Origin: Actinomycetospora sp. NBRC 106375
GTDB taxonomy: Bacteria > Actinomycetota > Actinomycetes > Mycobacteriales > Pseudonocardiaceae
Assembly: GCF_030269665.1 (NCBI RefSeq)
Contig: NZ_BSTS01000006.1
Coordinates: 62,001-126,000 of the forward strand
Length of the DNA: 64,000 nt
Reading direction: 5' to 3'
The notes under the pieces are model-generated. The model searched no databases, was not told the DNA's origin, and was given only the letters and a program-made list of their open reading frames with translations. The translations under genes and the position numbers were made by a program. How positions within the stretch are numbered: the stretch's first letter is position 1; every line of letters begins with the position of its first letter. This document shows, piece by piece, positions 23,315 through 31,739 of this stretch.

Positions 23315-24658
23315 TCACGCGCGCTGGCGGCGGGGGTGGAAGACCCAGGCGCGGTAGGCGACGAAGCGCAGGAGGGTCGCGACGAGGTTCGCCACGACGA
23401 GGACCGCGAGCTCGACGGCGTGCGACGCCGCCGGGGCGACGACGCCGAGCACGGCCAGCGAGCCCGACGTCAGCACCAGACCCAGGCCGAACACCACCAG
23501 GCCCTCGACCTGCGAGCGTCCGGCGTGACGGCGCCCGCGGATGCCGAAGGTCAGGCGCCGGTTGGCCGCGGTGTTGGCGACCGCCGTGATCACCAGCGCG
23601 AGCAGGTTCGACGGCTGCGGGCCCAGCACGCCGCGGAACAGCGTGTAGAGCAGCAGGAACGCGAGCGTGGACACGATCCCGATCGCGGCGAAGCGCACCA
23701 TCTGCCCGGTCAGGCCCGGCGTCACGCCGGCCATCTCGTCCGGGGACGGTTCCGCCGAGAGCGGCTCGCGGCCGAACTCCTCGCGCAGCCGGGCGACCGG
23801 CAGCGCCCCGGTGGCGAGCGCGCGCCCGACGCGGGCGACGCCCTTGAGGTCGGCGATCGCGGTCGACACGACGTCGACGCGCGAGTCCGGGTCGTCGACC
23901 CAGTCGACGGGCACCTCGTGGATGCGCAGCCCGGAGCGCTCGGCGAGCACCAGCAGCTCGGTGTCGAAGAACCAGCCCGTGTCCTCGACCAGCGGCAGCA
24001 GCCGGCGGGCCACGTCGCCGCGGATGGCCTTGAACCCGCACTGGGCGTCGGAGAAGCGCGCCCGCAGCGTGCCGCGCAGCAGCACGTTGTAGCAGCGGGA
24101 GATCACCTCGCGCTTGACCCCGCGGACCACCCGCGACGCCGGGGCGAGCCGGGACCCGATCGCCAGGTCGGAGTGCCCGGAGATCAGCGGCGCCACCAGC
24201 GGCAGCAGGGCGTTGAGGTCGGTCGAGAGGTCGACGTCCATGTAGGCGAGCACCGGGGCGTCCGACGCCGACCACACCGCGCGCAGCGCCCGCCCGCGGC
24301 CCTTCTCGTCGAGGTGGGACACCTCGACCTCGTCGTACACGCCGGCGAGCTCCTCGGCGACCGCCAGGGTCGCGTCCGTGCTGGCGTTGTCGGCGACGGT
24401 GATCCGGAAGGGGTAGGGGAACTCGTCGGTCAGGTGGCAGTGCAGCCGGCGCACGCACGGACCGAGGTCGCGCTCCTCGTTGAAGACGGGGACGACCACG
24501 TCGAGCACGGCGCCTCCGGTCGCCTCGATGGGCTCCCGGACGGCGGAGTGGCCTGCGGACGGGGCGCGGAGCGGGGTCGCTGCGGTCATGATCGCAGCGT
24601 CGGAGTCGTTCGTGGACCGGTCGTGTGCCGAACCTGTGGGCGGGCTGTGCCTGTCCAC
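23315..24658 (-). CDS. GT2 glycosyltransferase fused to a GtrA domain
   Basis: A 447-residue bifunctional protein. The N-terminal GT2 domain (about 50-290) has LDVVVPVFNEERDLG, the nucleotide-sugar DxD in YMDVDLSTD, and FSDAQCGFKAIRGD, typical of polyprenyl-phosphate sugar synthases (YkcC/DPM1-like). The C-terminal GtrA domain has four helices (VRFAAIGIVSTLAFLLLYTL and NRRLTFGIRGRRHAG). The enzyme probably loads a sugar on undecaprenyl phosphate, and the GtrA part may help flip it for the GT39 enzymes on both sides. The GTG at 24658 starts one base after the upstream GT39 stop, which supports coupling; an ATG at 24589 is an alternative. Confidence 0.9.
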   Translation of the reverse strand: MDRHSPPTGSAHDRSTNDSDAAIMTAATPLRAPSAGHSAVREPIEATGGAVLDVVVPVFNEERDLGPCVRRLHCHLTDEFPYPFRITVADNASTDATLAVAEELAGVYDEVEVSHLDEKGRGRALRAVWSASDAPVLAYMDVDLSTDLNALLPLVAPLISGHSDLAIGSRLAPASRVVRGVKREVISRCYNVLLRGTLRARFSDAQCGFKAIRGDVARRLLPLVEDTGWFFDTELLVLAERSGLRIHEVPVDWVDDPDSRVDVVSTAIADLKGVARVGRALATGALPVARLREEFGREPLSAEPSPDEMAGVTPGLTGQMVRFAAIGIVSTLAFLLLYTLFRGVLGPQPSNLLALVITAVANTAANRRLTFGIRGRRHAGRSQVEGLVVFGLGLVLTSGSLAVLGVVAPAASHAVELAVLVVANLVATLLRFVAYRAWVFHPRRQRA

Positions 24659-24659
24659 G

Positions 24660-26783
24660 TCACACCGCCGCCGGGGCGGTCAGGTCGTAGACGGTCGTGC
24701 CGCCGACCGACGTGGCGCGGTAGTGCGACGCCACCCAGGCCGCGATGCGGGCCGCGTCGTCGCTGCCGCCGCTGTCCGTGGTGGAGATCGACGCCGAGCT
24801 CTCGTCACCGACGAACCAGTGCACCGCCCCGGACGCGACGTACGCCTGGAACTGCGCGAGCGTCGGCGCCGGATCGGTGCCGTTGAAGCCGCCGAGCGCC
24901 ATCACCGGCGCCCCGGAGGCGAGCTGGTAGCCCGCCGCGGCGTTGGAGCCCACGGCCGCCGCGACCCAGGTGTGCCCGGCGGCGCCGTCGCGCAGCAGCG
25001 CCGTCAGCTCCGCCGAGGGCCGGCTCGCCCGGAGCAGCGTCATCATCCCGCCGCCACCACCGGGGCCGCCCCGACCGCCGCCGTCCCGCGCCGCCGCGCC
25101 GGGCGGAGCCCCACCGGGGACCCCGGGGCCGCCCGGGCCGCCCGCCCCGGGGACCCCGGGGCCGCCCGGTCCACCGCCCGGGGACCCGCCGCCCGGGAAC
25201 CCACCGCCCGGGAACCCACCGCCCGGACCGCGACCGCTCTCGGGTCCCGCCGAGGGCAGCGCACCCTCGTGCGCGGTGGCCGCGGTGACCACCGACGAGG
25301 CGGCCGGCCCCGCGATCCCGAGCACGACCGCGGCCGCCAACAGACCGGCCGCCGCGACCCGGCCCGCGCCCGCCCGGCCCCACGCCGGGCGCAGCGCCAG
25401 GACCACGAGCCCGGCGGCGACGGCCAGGCCCCCGGCGAGCACGACCGCGCGCAGCCACGGGACGAACGTCGGCGTCTCCCGCAGCAGCGACCACGACCAG
25501 ACCGCGGTCACCGCGACGACGACCGCCGTGACACCGTGGGCGAGCCGGTCGCGCCGGCGCGCGAGCGTGACCGTCCCGATCCCGACCAGCGCGGCGATCG
25601 CGGGGGCCAGCGCCACGGTGTAGTAGCTGTGGATGATCCCCTGCGAGAGCGTGAACACCGCCCCCGTGACGATCAGGACGCCGCCCCAGAGCAGCGCCGC
25701 GGCCCGGGTGCGGTCGGTGCGGGGAGCCCGCCACGTCAGGGCGAGCAGCGCGACGAGCAGCAGCAGGGCAGCGGGCAGCAGCCAGGAGATCTGGCCCGCC
25801 ATCTCCGAGGAGAACAGCTGGAGCAGCGAGCCGCTCGAGCGCCCGCCGCCACCGCCGCCACCGCCCCCGGGGCCGACGCTGCCGGTCTCGTCACCGGTGA
25901 GGCGCCCGAGGCCGTTGTAGCCGAGCAGGAGCTCGACCGCGGAGTTCGTCTGCGAGCCGCCGACGTACGGCCGCGACGAGGCGGGCCACAGCTCGACGAC
26001 GGCGACCCACCAACCGGCGGCCACCAGGAGCACGACGGCGGTCGGCAGGAGCGCGAGCAGCCGGGCGCGCACCCGTCCCGGCCCGGCGACGAGCCAGACC
26101 GCGGCGAACGCCGGCAGCACGAGGAACGCCTGCAGCGACTTGGTGAGGAAACCGGTGCCGACGAGCGCCGCGGCGAGCGCCAGCCACCGCCAGGCCCCGC
26201 GCGGGGTGTCGGCGTCGACGGCGCGGGCCAGCGCCCACGCCCCCGCGACCAGCAGGAGCACGAGCAGCGCGTCCGGGTTGTCGAACCGGAACATCAGCGT
26301 GGCCACCGGCGTCAGCGCCAGCACGAGGCCGGCGAGCAGCCCGGCGGCCGACCCGGCCCACCGGCGGACGGTGACGACCAGCAGCCCGACCGTCGCCACC
26401 CCCATGAGGGCCTGGGGGACGAGGATCGCCCAGCTGGTCACGCCGAACAGGCGCGCCGAGAGACCCATCACCCACAGCGAGGCGGGCGGCTTGTCGACCA
26501 TGATCAGACCGGGGGCGTCGGACGCACCGAAGAACCACGCCGACCAGCTCGTCGCCCCCGCCTGCGCGGCCGCCGAGTAGTAGGCGTTGGCCCAGCCCGA
26601 CGCCCCGAGACCCCACAGGTAGAGCACCGCGGTGCCGACGAGCAGCGCCGGCAGGCCCCACCGCGTCCGGCGCACGTCGCCCCCGCCCGCGCGACGGCGG
26701 GTCGGCGTGCCCGTCACGGCGGGGACGCGCGGGGCGGACGGCCGCAGCGGGGAGCGCAGGGCGGCGAGGAGCGGGGACGCCAT
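24660..26783 (-). CDS. GT39-family membrane glycosyltransferase, paralogue 2
   Basis: A 707-residue polytopic protein, first gene of the leftward glycosylation operon. Blocks match paralogue 1: YLWGLGASGWANAYYSAAAQ, LIMVDKPPASLWVMGLSARL, RFDNPDALLVLLLVAG. It has a run of Gly in one loop (VGPGGGGGGGGGRSS). Between the last helices and the C-terminal domain lies a Gly/Pro repeat (GGGFPGGGFPGGGSPGGGPG). The end is LASGAPVMALGGFNGTDPAP and TVYDLTAP. The ATG at 26783 gives a normal cytoplasmic N-terminus; the frame is open further upstream but this is shadow. The operon promoter lies in the 148 bp shared with the divergent hydrolase. Confidence 0.9.
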   Translation of the reverse strand: MASPLLAALRSPLRPSAPRVPAVTGTPTRRRAGGGDVRRTRWGLPALLVGTAVLYLWGLGASGWANAYYSAAAQAGATSWSAWFFGASDAPGLIMVDKPPASLWVMGLSARLFGVTSWAILVPQALMGVATVGLLVVTVRRWAGSAAGLLAGLVLALTPVATLMFRFDNPDALLVLLLVAGAWALARAVDADTPRGAWRWLALAAALVGTGFLTKSLQAFLVLPAFAAVWLVAGPGRVRARLLALLPTAVVLLVAAGWWVAVVELWPASSRPYVGGSQTNSAVELLLGYNGLGRLTGDETGSVGPGGGGGGGGGRSSGSLLQLFSSEMAGQISWLLPAALLLLVALLALTWRAPRTDRTRAAALLWGGVLIVTGAVFTLSQGIIHSYYTVALAPAIAALVGIGTVTLARRRDRLAHGVTAVVVAVTAVWSWSLLRETPTFVPWLRAVVLAGGLAVAAGLVVLALRPAWGRAGAGRVAAAGLLAAAVVLGIAGPAASSVVTAATAHEGALPSAGPESGRGPGGGFPGGGFPGGGSPGGGPGGPGVPGAGGPGGPGVPGGAPPGAAARDGGGRGGPGGGGGMMTLLRASRPSAELTALLRDGAAGHTWVAAAVGSNAAAGYQLASGAPVMALGGFNGTDPAPTLAQFQAYVASGAVHWFVGDESSASISTTDSGGSDDAARIAAWVASHYRATSVGGTTVYDLTAPAAV

Positions 26784-26853
26784 GATCGGGCACGGTCGTC
26801 CCCGGGGCTGTCCCGATGCTGGACGCGACCTGTGTGCCAGCTGTGCACGGACA

Positions 26854-26905
26854 ACCGGTTGCACTTGACAACCACTACCGGTGTCCGGTGCAGTACCGGT
26901 TGCAC
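26854..26905 (+). promoter_or_regulatory. Promoter with direct ACCGGTTGCAC repeats
   Basis: ACCGGTTGCAC occurs at 26854-26864 and 26895-26905, with a 41-bp period. The first copy is part of the palindrome CAACCGGTTG. A consensus -35 TTGACA is at 26865-26870 and a weak -10 (TGCAGT) at 26889-26894 for rightward transcription. A regulator binding the repeats would flank this promoter. No regulator gene is adjacent. Confidence 0.5.
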
Positions 26906-26931
26906 CGTGAAACCGGTCGGAGGGCGGCGAC

Positions 26932-27780
26932 ATGGACATCGAGGTCGAGGCGGGTGTGCACCTCTGCGTGGAGTCGCTCGGCGAGCCGGACGCCCCGGCG
27001 CTGCTGCTCCTCGCCGGCGGCGGCTGGTCGATGGACTGGTGGGACGACGAGCTCTGCGCCCTTCTCGTCGCTCGGGGGCTGCGCGTGATCCGGTACGACC
27101 AGCGCGACACCGGCGCGTCGACCACCTGGCCGCCGGGCGCTCCGGGCTACACCGGCGGCGACCTGCGGCGCGACGCGCTGGCCGTGCTCGACGCCCTCGA
27201 GGTGCCGCGGGCGCACGTGGCGGGTCTGTCGATGGGTGGCGGTGTCGCCCAGTGCCTCGCCCTGGAGCACCCCGAGCGGGTGGCCGCCCTGACCCTGATC
27301 GCGACCAGCCCGGTCGACCCCGCCGTCGGCGACCTGCCCGGCCCGGCCCCGGCGGTGACGGCCGCGTTCGCCGGCGAGGCCACGGTCCCCGACCCGGCCG
27401 ATCCGCAGGCCGCGGTCACCGCTCTCGTCGAGGCCGAGCGCCCCTTCGCGGGACCGGGCGCGTTCGACGAGGCGCGGATGCGGACGATCGCCGCGCGGGT
27501 CGTCGCGCGCAGCCGGGACCTCGCCGCCGCCGGGAACCTCTTCCTCGCCGCGTTCGAGCCACCGGCCAGCACCGACCTGCGGACCCTGGCCGGTCTCCCC
27601 GTGCTCGTCGTCCACGGCACGGCCGACCCGCTGTTCCCGGTCGAGCACGGCCGCGCGCTCGCCGCGGCCGTCCCCGGCGCCCGCCTGCTGGAGATCGAGG
27701 ACATGGGCCACCAGCTGCCGCCCGCCCCGACGTGGGAGCGCCTCGTCGGGGCGATGCTCGACCAGCACGTCCCCCACTGA
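26932..27780 (+). CDS. Alpha/beta hydrolase
   Basis: A 282-residue soluble hydrolase. It has ALLLLAGGGWSMDWWDDEL at the oxyanion region, the nucleophile elbow GLSMGGG (Ser near residue 101), acid in VHGTADPLFP and base His in IEDMGHQLPP. The pattern RYDQRDTGAST is typical of esterases near rifampin/aclacinomycin methylesterase-like proteins. The ATG at 26932 has GGAGGG about 6 bp upstream. A DHFR-like gene follows after 10 bp, so they form an operon. The physiological substrate is unknown. Confidence 0.86.
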   Translation: MDIEVEAGVHLCVESLGEPDAPALLLLAGGGWSMDWWDDELCALLVARGLRVIRYDQRDTGASTTWPPGAPGYTGGDLRRDALAVLDALEVPRAHVAGLSMGGGVAQCLALEHPERVAALTLIATSPVDPAVGDLPGPAPAVTAAFAGEATVPDPADPQAAVTALVEAERPFAGPGAFDEARMRTIAARVVARSRDLAAAGNLFLAAFEPPASTDLRTLAGLPVLVVHGTADPLFPVEHGRALAAAVPGARLLEIEDMGHQLPPAPTWERLVGAMLDQHVPH

Positions 27781-27790
27781 GGAGTCCCCG

Positions 27791-28318
27791 ATGGCGAAGC
27801 TCATCTTCTCGGCGGCCGTGTCGCTCGACGGCTTCATGGCCGGGCCCGGGGGCGACATGTCCTGGCTGACCGAGTTCGTCGGCGAGGAGAACCCCGAGGC
27901 CGAGCGCCTGCTCGCCCGCACCGGAGCCCTGCTCGTCGGGCGTGTCACCCACGACGGCGACGACCCGAACGCGGGCACGGACGCCGAGGGCGCGTTCGGC
28001 GGTCGCTACGACGGCCCGGCGGTCGTCCTCACCCACCGGCCACCGGCCGCCCCGGTGCCCGGCGTCGAGTTCGCCACCGACCTCGCGACGGCCGTCGACC
28101 GCGCGACGGCGCTGGCCGGCGACCGCGACGTCAACATCCTGGGTGCGGACGTGGCCACGCAGGTCCTCGACGCGGGGCTGCTCGACGAGATCGTCGTGTT
28201 CGTCGTGCCCGTGCTGCTGGGTGACGGGACGCGGATGTTCCCGCGGCGCACCCGCGACCGCGTCCGCCTCGAGCAGCTGCCCGGAGAGACCGGGCACTGG
28301 TACCGGATCGTGCGCTGA
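27791..28318 (+). CDS. Dihydrofolate reductase/RibD C-terminal-family protein
   Basis: A 175-residue NADPH-binding-type reductase. The N-terminus AKLIFSAAVSLDGFMAGPGG is the family hallmark. LLVGRVTHDG and DVNILGADVATQVLDAGLLD correspond to the nucleotide-binding strands, and LLDEIVVFVVPVLLGDGTRM closes the fold. These small proteins are related to the reductase half of RibD, but most members have no known substrate and are not folate enzymes. The ribosome-binding site is GGAG at 27781-27784. It is cotranscribed with the hydrolase upstream. Confidence 0.88.
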   Translation: MAKLIFSAAVSLDGFMAGPGGDMSWLTEFVGEENPEAERLLARTGALLVGRVTHDGDDPNAGTDAEGAFGGRYDGPAVVLTHRPPAAPVPGVEFATDLATAVDRATALAGDRDVNILGADVATQVLDAGLLDEIVVFVVPVLLGDGTRMFPRRTRDRVRLEQLPGETGHWYRIVR

Positions 28319-28416
28319 GCGGTTCGTCCGGTTCAGGCCCGGTTCGCAGCCGGCTCTCAGGAAGCCCGCAGGTGTGACGCAGTGTCGGCACAGTCGACGG
28401 GCCGACCCTGGAGCGC

Positions 28417-29928
28417 GTGAGCGACACCAGCCCCTCCTCCCCCTCCGACCCGTCGCGTGCGGCGACCGGGTCCGGCGCCGGGACGCTGCCCCACGGTCCC
28501 CGTGGGGAGTGGCCCGGCGGCTACCCGACGGCCCCCTACGGCTCGGGCCTCGGCCGCCACGGCGGCACGTCCGGCGCCACGCCCCCCGCGGGCACCCCGT
28601 GGGCCGGGCACGACATCCCCGGCGGCCAGCCGCCCGGACCCCCGACCTCGCCCGGACCGGGCTCCGCCCCGCCCCCGCCGTCCGGCCCGCGCCGGCGTCG
28701 GCCGGTCGCCCTCGTGGCCGGCGCGCTCGCGGCGGTGCTCGTCGCCGGTGGCGTCGGCGGCGCGGTGGGCTACGAGGCCGCGTCCTCCGGCGGCGGCGGC
28801 AACACCTCCGTGCTCTCCTCGGCGCCCTCGGGCTCGGGCGAGGCACCCGCGGCGGCGGCACCCGCCGGCTCCGTCGAGCAGGTCGCCAACACGGTCCTGC
28901 CCAGCGTCGTCCAGCTCGAGGGCCCGTCGGGCGAGGGCTCCGGCGTGATCATCTCCCCCGACGGTCTCATCCTCACCAACGCCCACGTGCTCGAAGCAGG
29001 CCAGGCCCAGCAGCAGCAGTCGCCGCTCGGCGGGCTCGGCGGGCTCGGCGGGCTCGGCGGTCTCGAGGGCGGTCAGGGCGGAGAGGGCGGCCAGGGCGGC
29101 CAGGGCGGCCAGGGCGGCCAGGGCGGCCAGGGCGGCGGCCAGGTGCCCGGCGCCCAGGCCCAGGGCCTCACCGCGGTGTTCCAGAACGGCAACCGCGCGC
29201 CGGTCCAGGTGGTCGGCACCGACACGAGCGCCGACCTCGCGGTCGTCCGCGCCCAGGGCGTCTCCGGGCTCACCCCGGCGACGATCGGGAACTCCTCGCA
29301 GCTCCAGGTGGGCCAGGACGTCGTGGCCGTCGGGTCGCCGCTCGGGCTCTCGGGCACGGTGACCACCGGCATCGTCAGCGCCCTGCAGCGTCCCGTCGCC
29401 AGCGGCGGCGCCCAGAGCGGTCAGGCGACGGTGCTCGACGCGATCCAGACCGACGCCGCGATCAACCCCGGCAACTCCGGCGGCGCCCTGGTCGACATGC
29501 AGGGCCGCGTGGTCGGGATCACCTCGGCGATCGCCTCGCTCGGCGGGCAGTCCTCCGGCGGCGAGCAGTCGCAGTCCGGCTCGATCGGGCTGGGCTTCGC
29601 GATCCCGATCGACCAGGCCGCCCGCATCGGCAACGAGCTGGTCACCCAGGGCTTCGCCACCCGCGCCGTCCTCGGCGTGAGCGTGGCCGACGGCCAGGGC
29701 GGCGCGACGCTCGGCCAGGTCACCCCGGGCGGGCCTGCCGCGGCCGCCGGGCTGAACCAGGGCGACGTCGTCACCAAGGTCGGCGACCGGACCATCCAGG
29801 ACGCCGACAGCCTCGTCGCCGCCATCCGCTCGCAGCAGCCGGGTGCCCCGGTGACCCTGACGGTCACCTCGCCCGGGGCCCAGCCCCGCCAGGTCCCGGT
29901 GACCCTGGGCTCGGAGCGCTCGAGCTGA
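28417..29928 (+). CDS. HtrA/DegP-type membrane serine protease with PDZ domain
   Basis: A 503-residue envelope protease. A Pro/Gly-rich cytoplasmic N-terminus (1-94) leads to one membrane helix (about 97-119). The trypsin-like domain has His190 (TNAHVL), Asp273 (SADLAVV) and Ser354 (NPGNSGGAL), so the triad is intact. A PDZ domain covers about 400-495 (TPGGPAAAAGLNQGDVVTKV). Between His and Asp is a roughly 40-residue Gly/Leu and Gly/Gln repeat insertion (203-242). It resembles mycobacterial PepD/HtrA, which degrade misfolded envelope proteins. The GTG at 28417 starts the frame; the ribosome-binding site is weak. It is monocistronic, with a hairpin after the stop. Confidence 0.92.
   Translation: MSDTSPSSPSDPSRAATGSGAGTLPHGPRGEWPGGYPTAPYGSGLGRHGGTSGATPPAGTPWAGHDIPGGQPPGPPTSPGPGSAPPPPSGPRRRRPVALVAGALAAVLVAGGVGGAVGYEAASSGGGGNTSVLSSAPSGSGEAPAAAAPAGSVEQVANTVLPSVVQLEGPSGEGSGVIISPDGLILTNAHVLEAGQAQQQQSPLGGLGGLGGLGGLEGGQGGEGGQGGQGGQGGQGGQGGGQVPGAQAQGLTAVFQNGNRAPVQVVGTDTSADLAVVRAQGVSGLTPATIGNSSQLQVGQDVVAVGSPLGLSGTVTTGIVSALQRPVASGGAQSGQATVLDAIQTDAAINPGNSGGALVDMQGRVVGITSAIASLGGQSSGGEQSQSGSIGLGFAIPIDQAARIGNELVTQGFATRAVLGVSVADGQGGATLGQVTPGGPAAAAGLNQGDVVTKVGDRTIQDADSLVAAIRSQQPGAPVTLTVTSPGAQPRQVPVTLGSERSS
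29031..29150 (+). repeat. Tandem 9-bp repeats inside the protease gene
   Basis: About four GGCGGGCTC units (GGL repeats) are followed after a short gap by about seven GGCCAGGGC units (GGQ repeats). All are in frame, so slippage changes the length of the loop between catalytic His and Asp without breaking the protein. Confidence 0.85.
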
Positions 29929-29936
29929 CACGAGGT

Positions 29937-29964
29937 CCCGCCCCGGCACGGCACCAGGGGCGGG
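29937..29964 (+). terminator. 8-bp hairpin after the protease gene
   Basis: CCCGCCCC at 29937-29944 pairs with GGGGCGGG at 29957-29964 around a 12-base loop, 9 bp after the stop. Further downstream, 30014-30060 has partly repeated GAGCGCAGCG motifs before the convergent gene. Confidence 0.5.
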
Positions 29965-30105
29965 CCATCCGGGCGAGCGTCTGCTCCGGACGCCGCGCCC
30001 AGGGAGGACACGGCGGAGCGCAGCGGACCGCATCGAGCGCAGCGAACGCCCTATCGGCGTGCTCAATCGGATGTTCGCTGCTTCTCTGCGCTCGCGAGCG
30101 TCGAG

Positions 30106-31500
30106 TCAGTTGACGCAGCCGGGCGCGGCGGCCGTGATCGGCGGTGTCGACGAGACGACCGCCTTGGTGCCGGCCGAGGAGGTCGAGGAGGTCGACGAGG
30201 TCGAGGAGCCGTCCTCGCTCGAGGAGCTCCCGTCGCCGGACCCGTCGTCGCCGGAGCTCCCCGACTCGTCATCCGAGCTCTCGGCGTCGTCGGAGGCCGC
30301 CGCGAGACGGTCCTGGCTCGCGCTGACCGAGGCGTCGGAGGACCCGACGGCCGGAGGCGGCATGAGCGCGGCCGCCGCCGCGGGGTTGCCGGCGTCCGCG
30401 GCGATCGCCGTCGCGACGAACGTGTGCACGCTGCGCGGATCGACCTCCACCGCGGTGCCGTCCGAGGAGGTGCTGAGCTCGGTGGTGCCGGTCGGGATGG
30501 TGCGGAAGGTGACCGCACCCGCGGACAGGCCCTGCATCTGCCGCGCGAACCCCAGGACGTCCCAGCCGGCGTCGAGGGTCACCGAGCGCGAGACGCTGTC
30601 GGTGATGCGCGCGACGGCGAAGGGGTCGGCGAGCGTGCCCGCCGAGAGCAGCCTCTCGGTCGCACCGGCGAGGAACACCTGCTGGCGGGCGATGCGGTCG
30701 AGGTCGCCGTTGGGCAGGCCGTGGCGCTGGCGGACGAACGCCAGGGCCTGCGCCCCGGAGACCTCCTGTGGACCGCCGGGCAGGGAGAGCCCGGTGTACG
30801 AGTCCTGGGTCGGCGCCCGCAGACAGACGGGCACGCCGCCGATCGCCGTGCTCAGGTCGGCGAAGCCCGCGAGGTTGACCGCGGCGAAGTGGGAGATCGG
30901 GAGCCCGGTGAGCTGCTGGACGGCGCCGATGGTGGCGCGGGCGCCGGCGGCGGCGGCCGCGCGCACCACCGCGGGGTCGTGCGGCGACGCCGGGCCGGCG
31001 GCCTCGGCGGCGAAGAGGCTCGTGGTGCCGGTGGGCCCGGAGCCGGTCATCGCGTCGGTCGCCTGCGCCGCGGCCCGGGACCACGCCGAATTGATCTTGT
31101 GTCGCCCGAGGCCCTGCCCGAGGTCGACATAGGAGTCGCGCGGGATCGAGATGGCCGTCGCCCGGCCGCCCCCGGCCGGGATGTGGACGACCGTCAGCGA
31201 GTCGGCGGTGCCGCCTCCGGAGTCGCTCGCGCCCGCGTTGAGCGCCGCGAGGACGTCGTCGGGCAGCGGGTTCCCCTGCGCGTCGGTGCGGTTGTCGAGA
31301 CCGACCAGCAGGATGTTCTGCTCGCCCGCCGGGGTGGGCGACGGCCCGTCGATGACGGCCGCCGCGGGCGTGGATCGATCCAGAGCCTGCAGCTGGAACC
31401 ACCCGAGCGCCGAGGCGGCGAGGACGGCCACCGACAACGCGCCGACGGCGGTGCGGACGACGAACCGCACACGCCAGGAGCGCGCGAAGGGACCGGACAC
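30106..31500 (-). CDS. LytR-CpsA-Psr (LCP) family protein
   Basis: A 464-residue membrane protein with one N-terminal helix (about 15-35) and an outer LCP domain. LCP enzymes move lipid-linked glycopolymers to peptidoglycan; in actinobacteria they attach arabinogalactan or teichoic-type polymers. Family blocks are NILLVGLDNRTDAQG, ADSLTVVHIPAGGGRATAIS, IPRDSYVDLG (substrate-binding Arg/Asp) and AFVRQRHGLPNGDLDRIARQ. The C-terminal 80 residues are Ser/Asp/Thr-rich and acidic (SSDDESGSSGDDGSGDGSSS), probably a wall-spanning tail. The GTG at 31500 is the start. It is divergent from a GT39 gene (240 bp), a plausible partner in envelope polymer assembly. Confidence 0.92.
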   Translation of the reverse strand: MSGPFARSWRVRFVVRTAVGALSVAVLAASALGWFQLQALDRSTPAAAVIDGPSPTPAGEQNILLVGLDNRTDAQGNPLPDDVLAALNAGASDSGGGTADSLTVVHIPAGGGRATAISIPRDSYVDLGQGLGRHKINSAWSRAAAQATDAMTGSGPTGTTSLFAAEAAGPASPHDPAVVRAAAAAGARATIGAVQQLTGLPISHFAAVNLAGFADLSTAIGGVPVCLRAPTQDSYTGLSLPGGPQEVSGAQALAFVRQRHGLPNGDLDRIARQQVFLAGATERLLSAGTLADPFAVARITDSVSRSVTLDAGWDVLGFARQMQGLSAGAVTFRTIPTGTTELSTSSDGTAVEVDPRSVHTFVATAIAADAGNPAAAAALMPPPAVGSSDASVSASQDRLAAASDDAESSDDESGSSGDDGSGDGSSSSEDGSSTSSTSSTSSAGTKAVVSSTPPITAAAPGCVN

Positions 31501-31739
31501 CCCGTCAGCGTTCCCGGTTCCCGCCGCCCCGTCACCTCCCAGTGCAGGGCATCTCAGTGTGGAACACCCATCCGTGACCTCATCGCCCCACAGTCGTCAC
31601 CCGGCGATCACCCAGAAGGTCTCGTCCACGGCCCGAGGACCCTGCGCGTCGGGTCGGCGTGAGGACGCCGCCGCCGTTCACAGCCCACGCACAACCTCGA
31701 CCCACGGCGCCGACATCCACCGATCCGATCCTCGTGACC

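Noticed and set aside
24660-27125. Longer N-terminus (start at 27125) for the GT39 gene
   Set aside because: The extra 114 residues are Ser/Arg-rich, cross the divergent promoter and are antisense to the hydrolase gene.
29031-29150. CRISPR-like array
   Set aside because: The repeats are 9-bp in-frame codon repeats without spacers.
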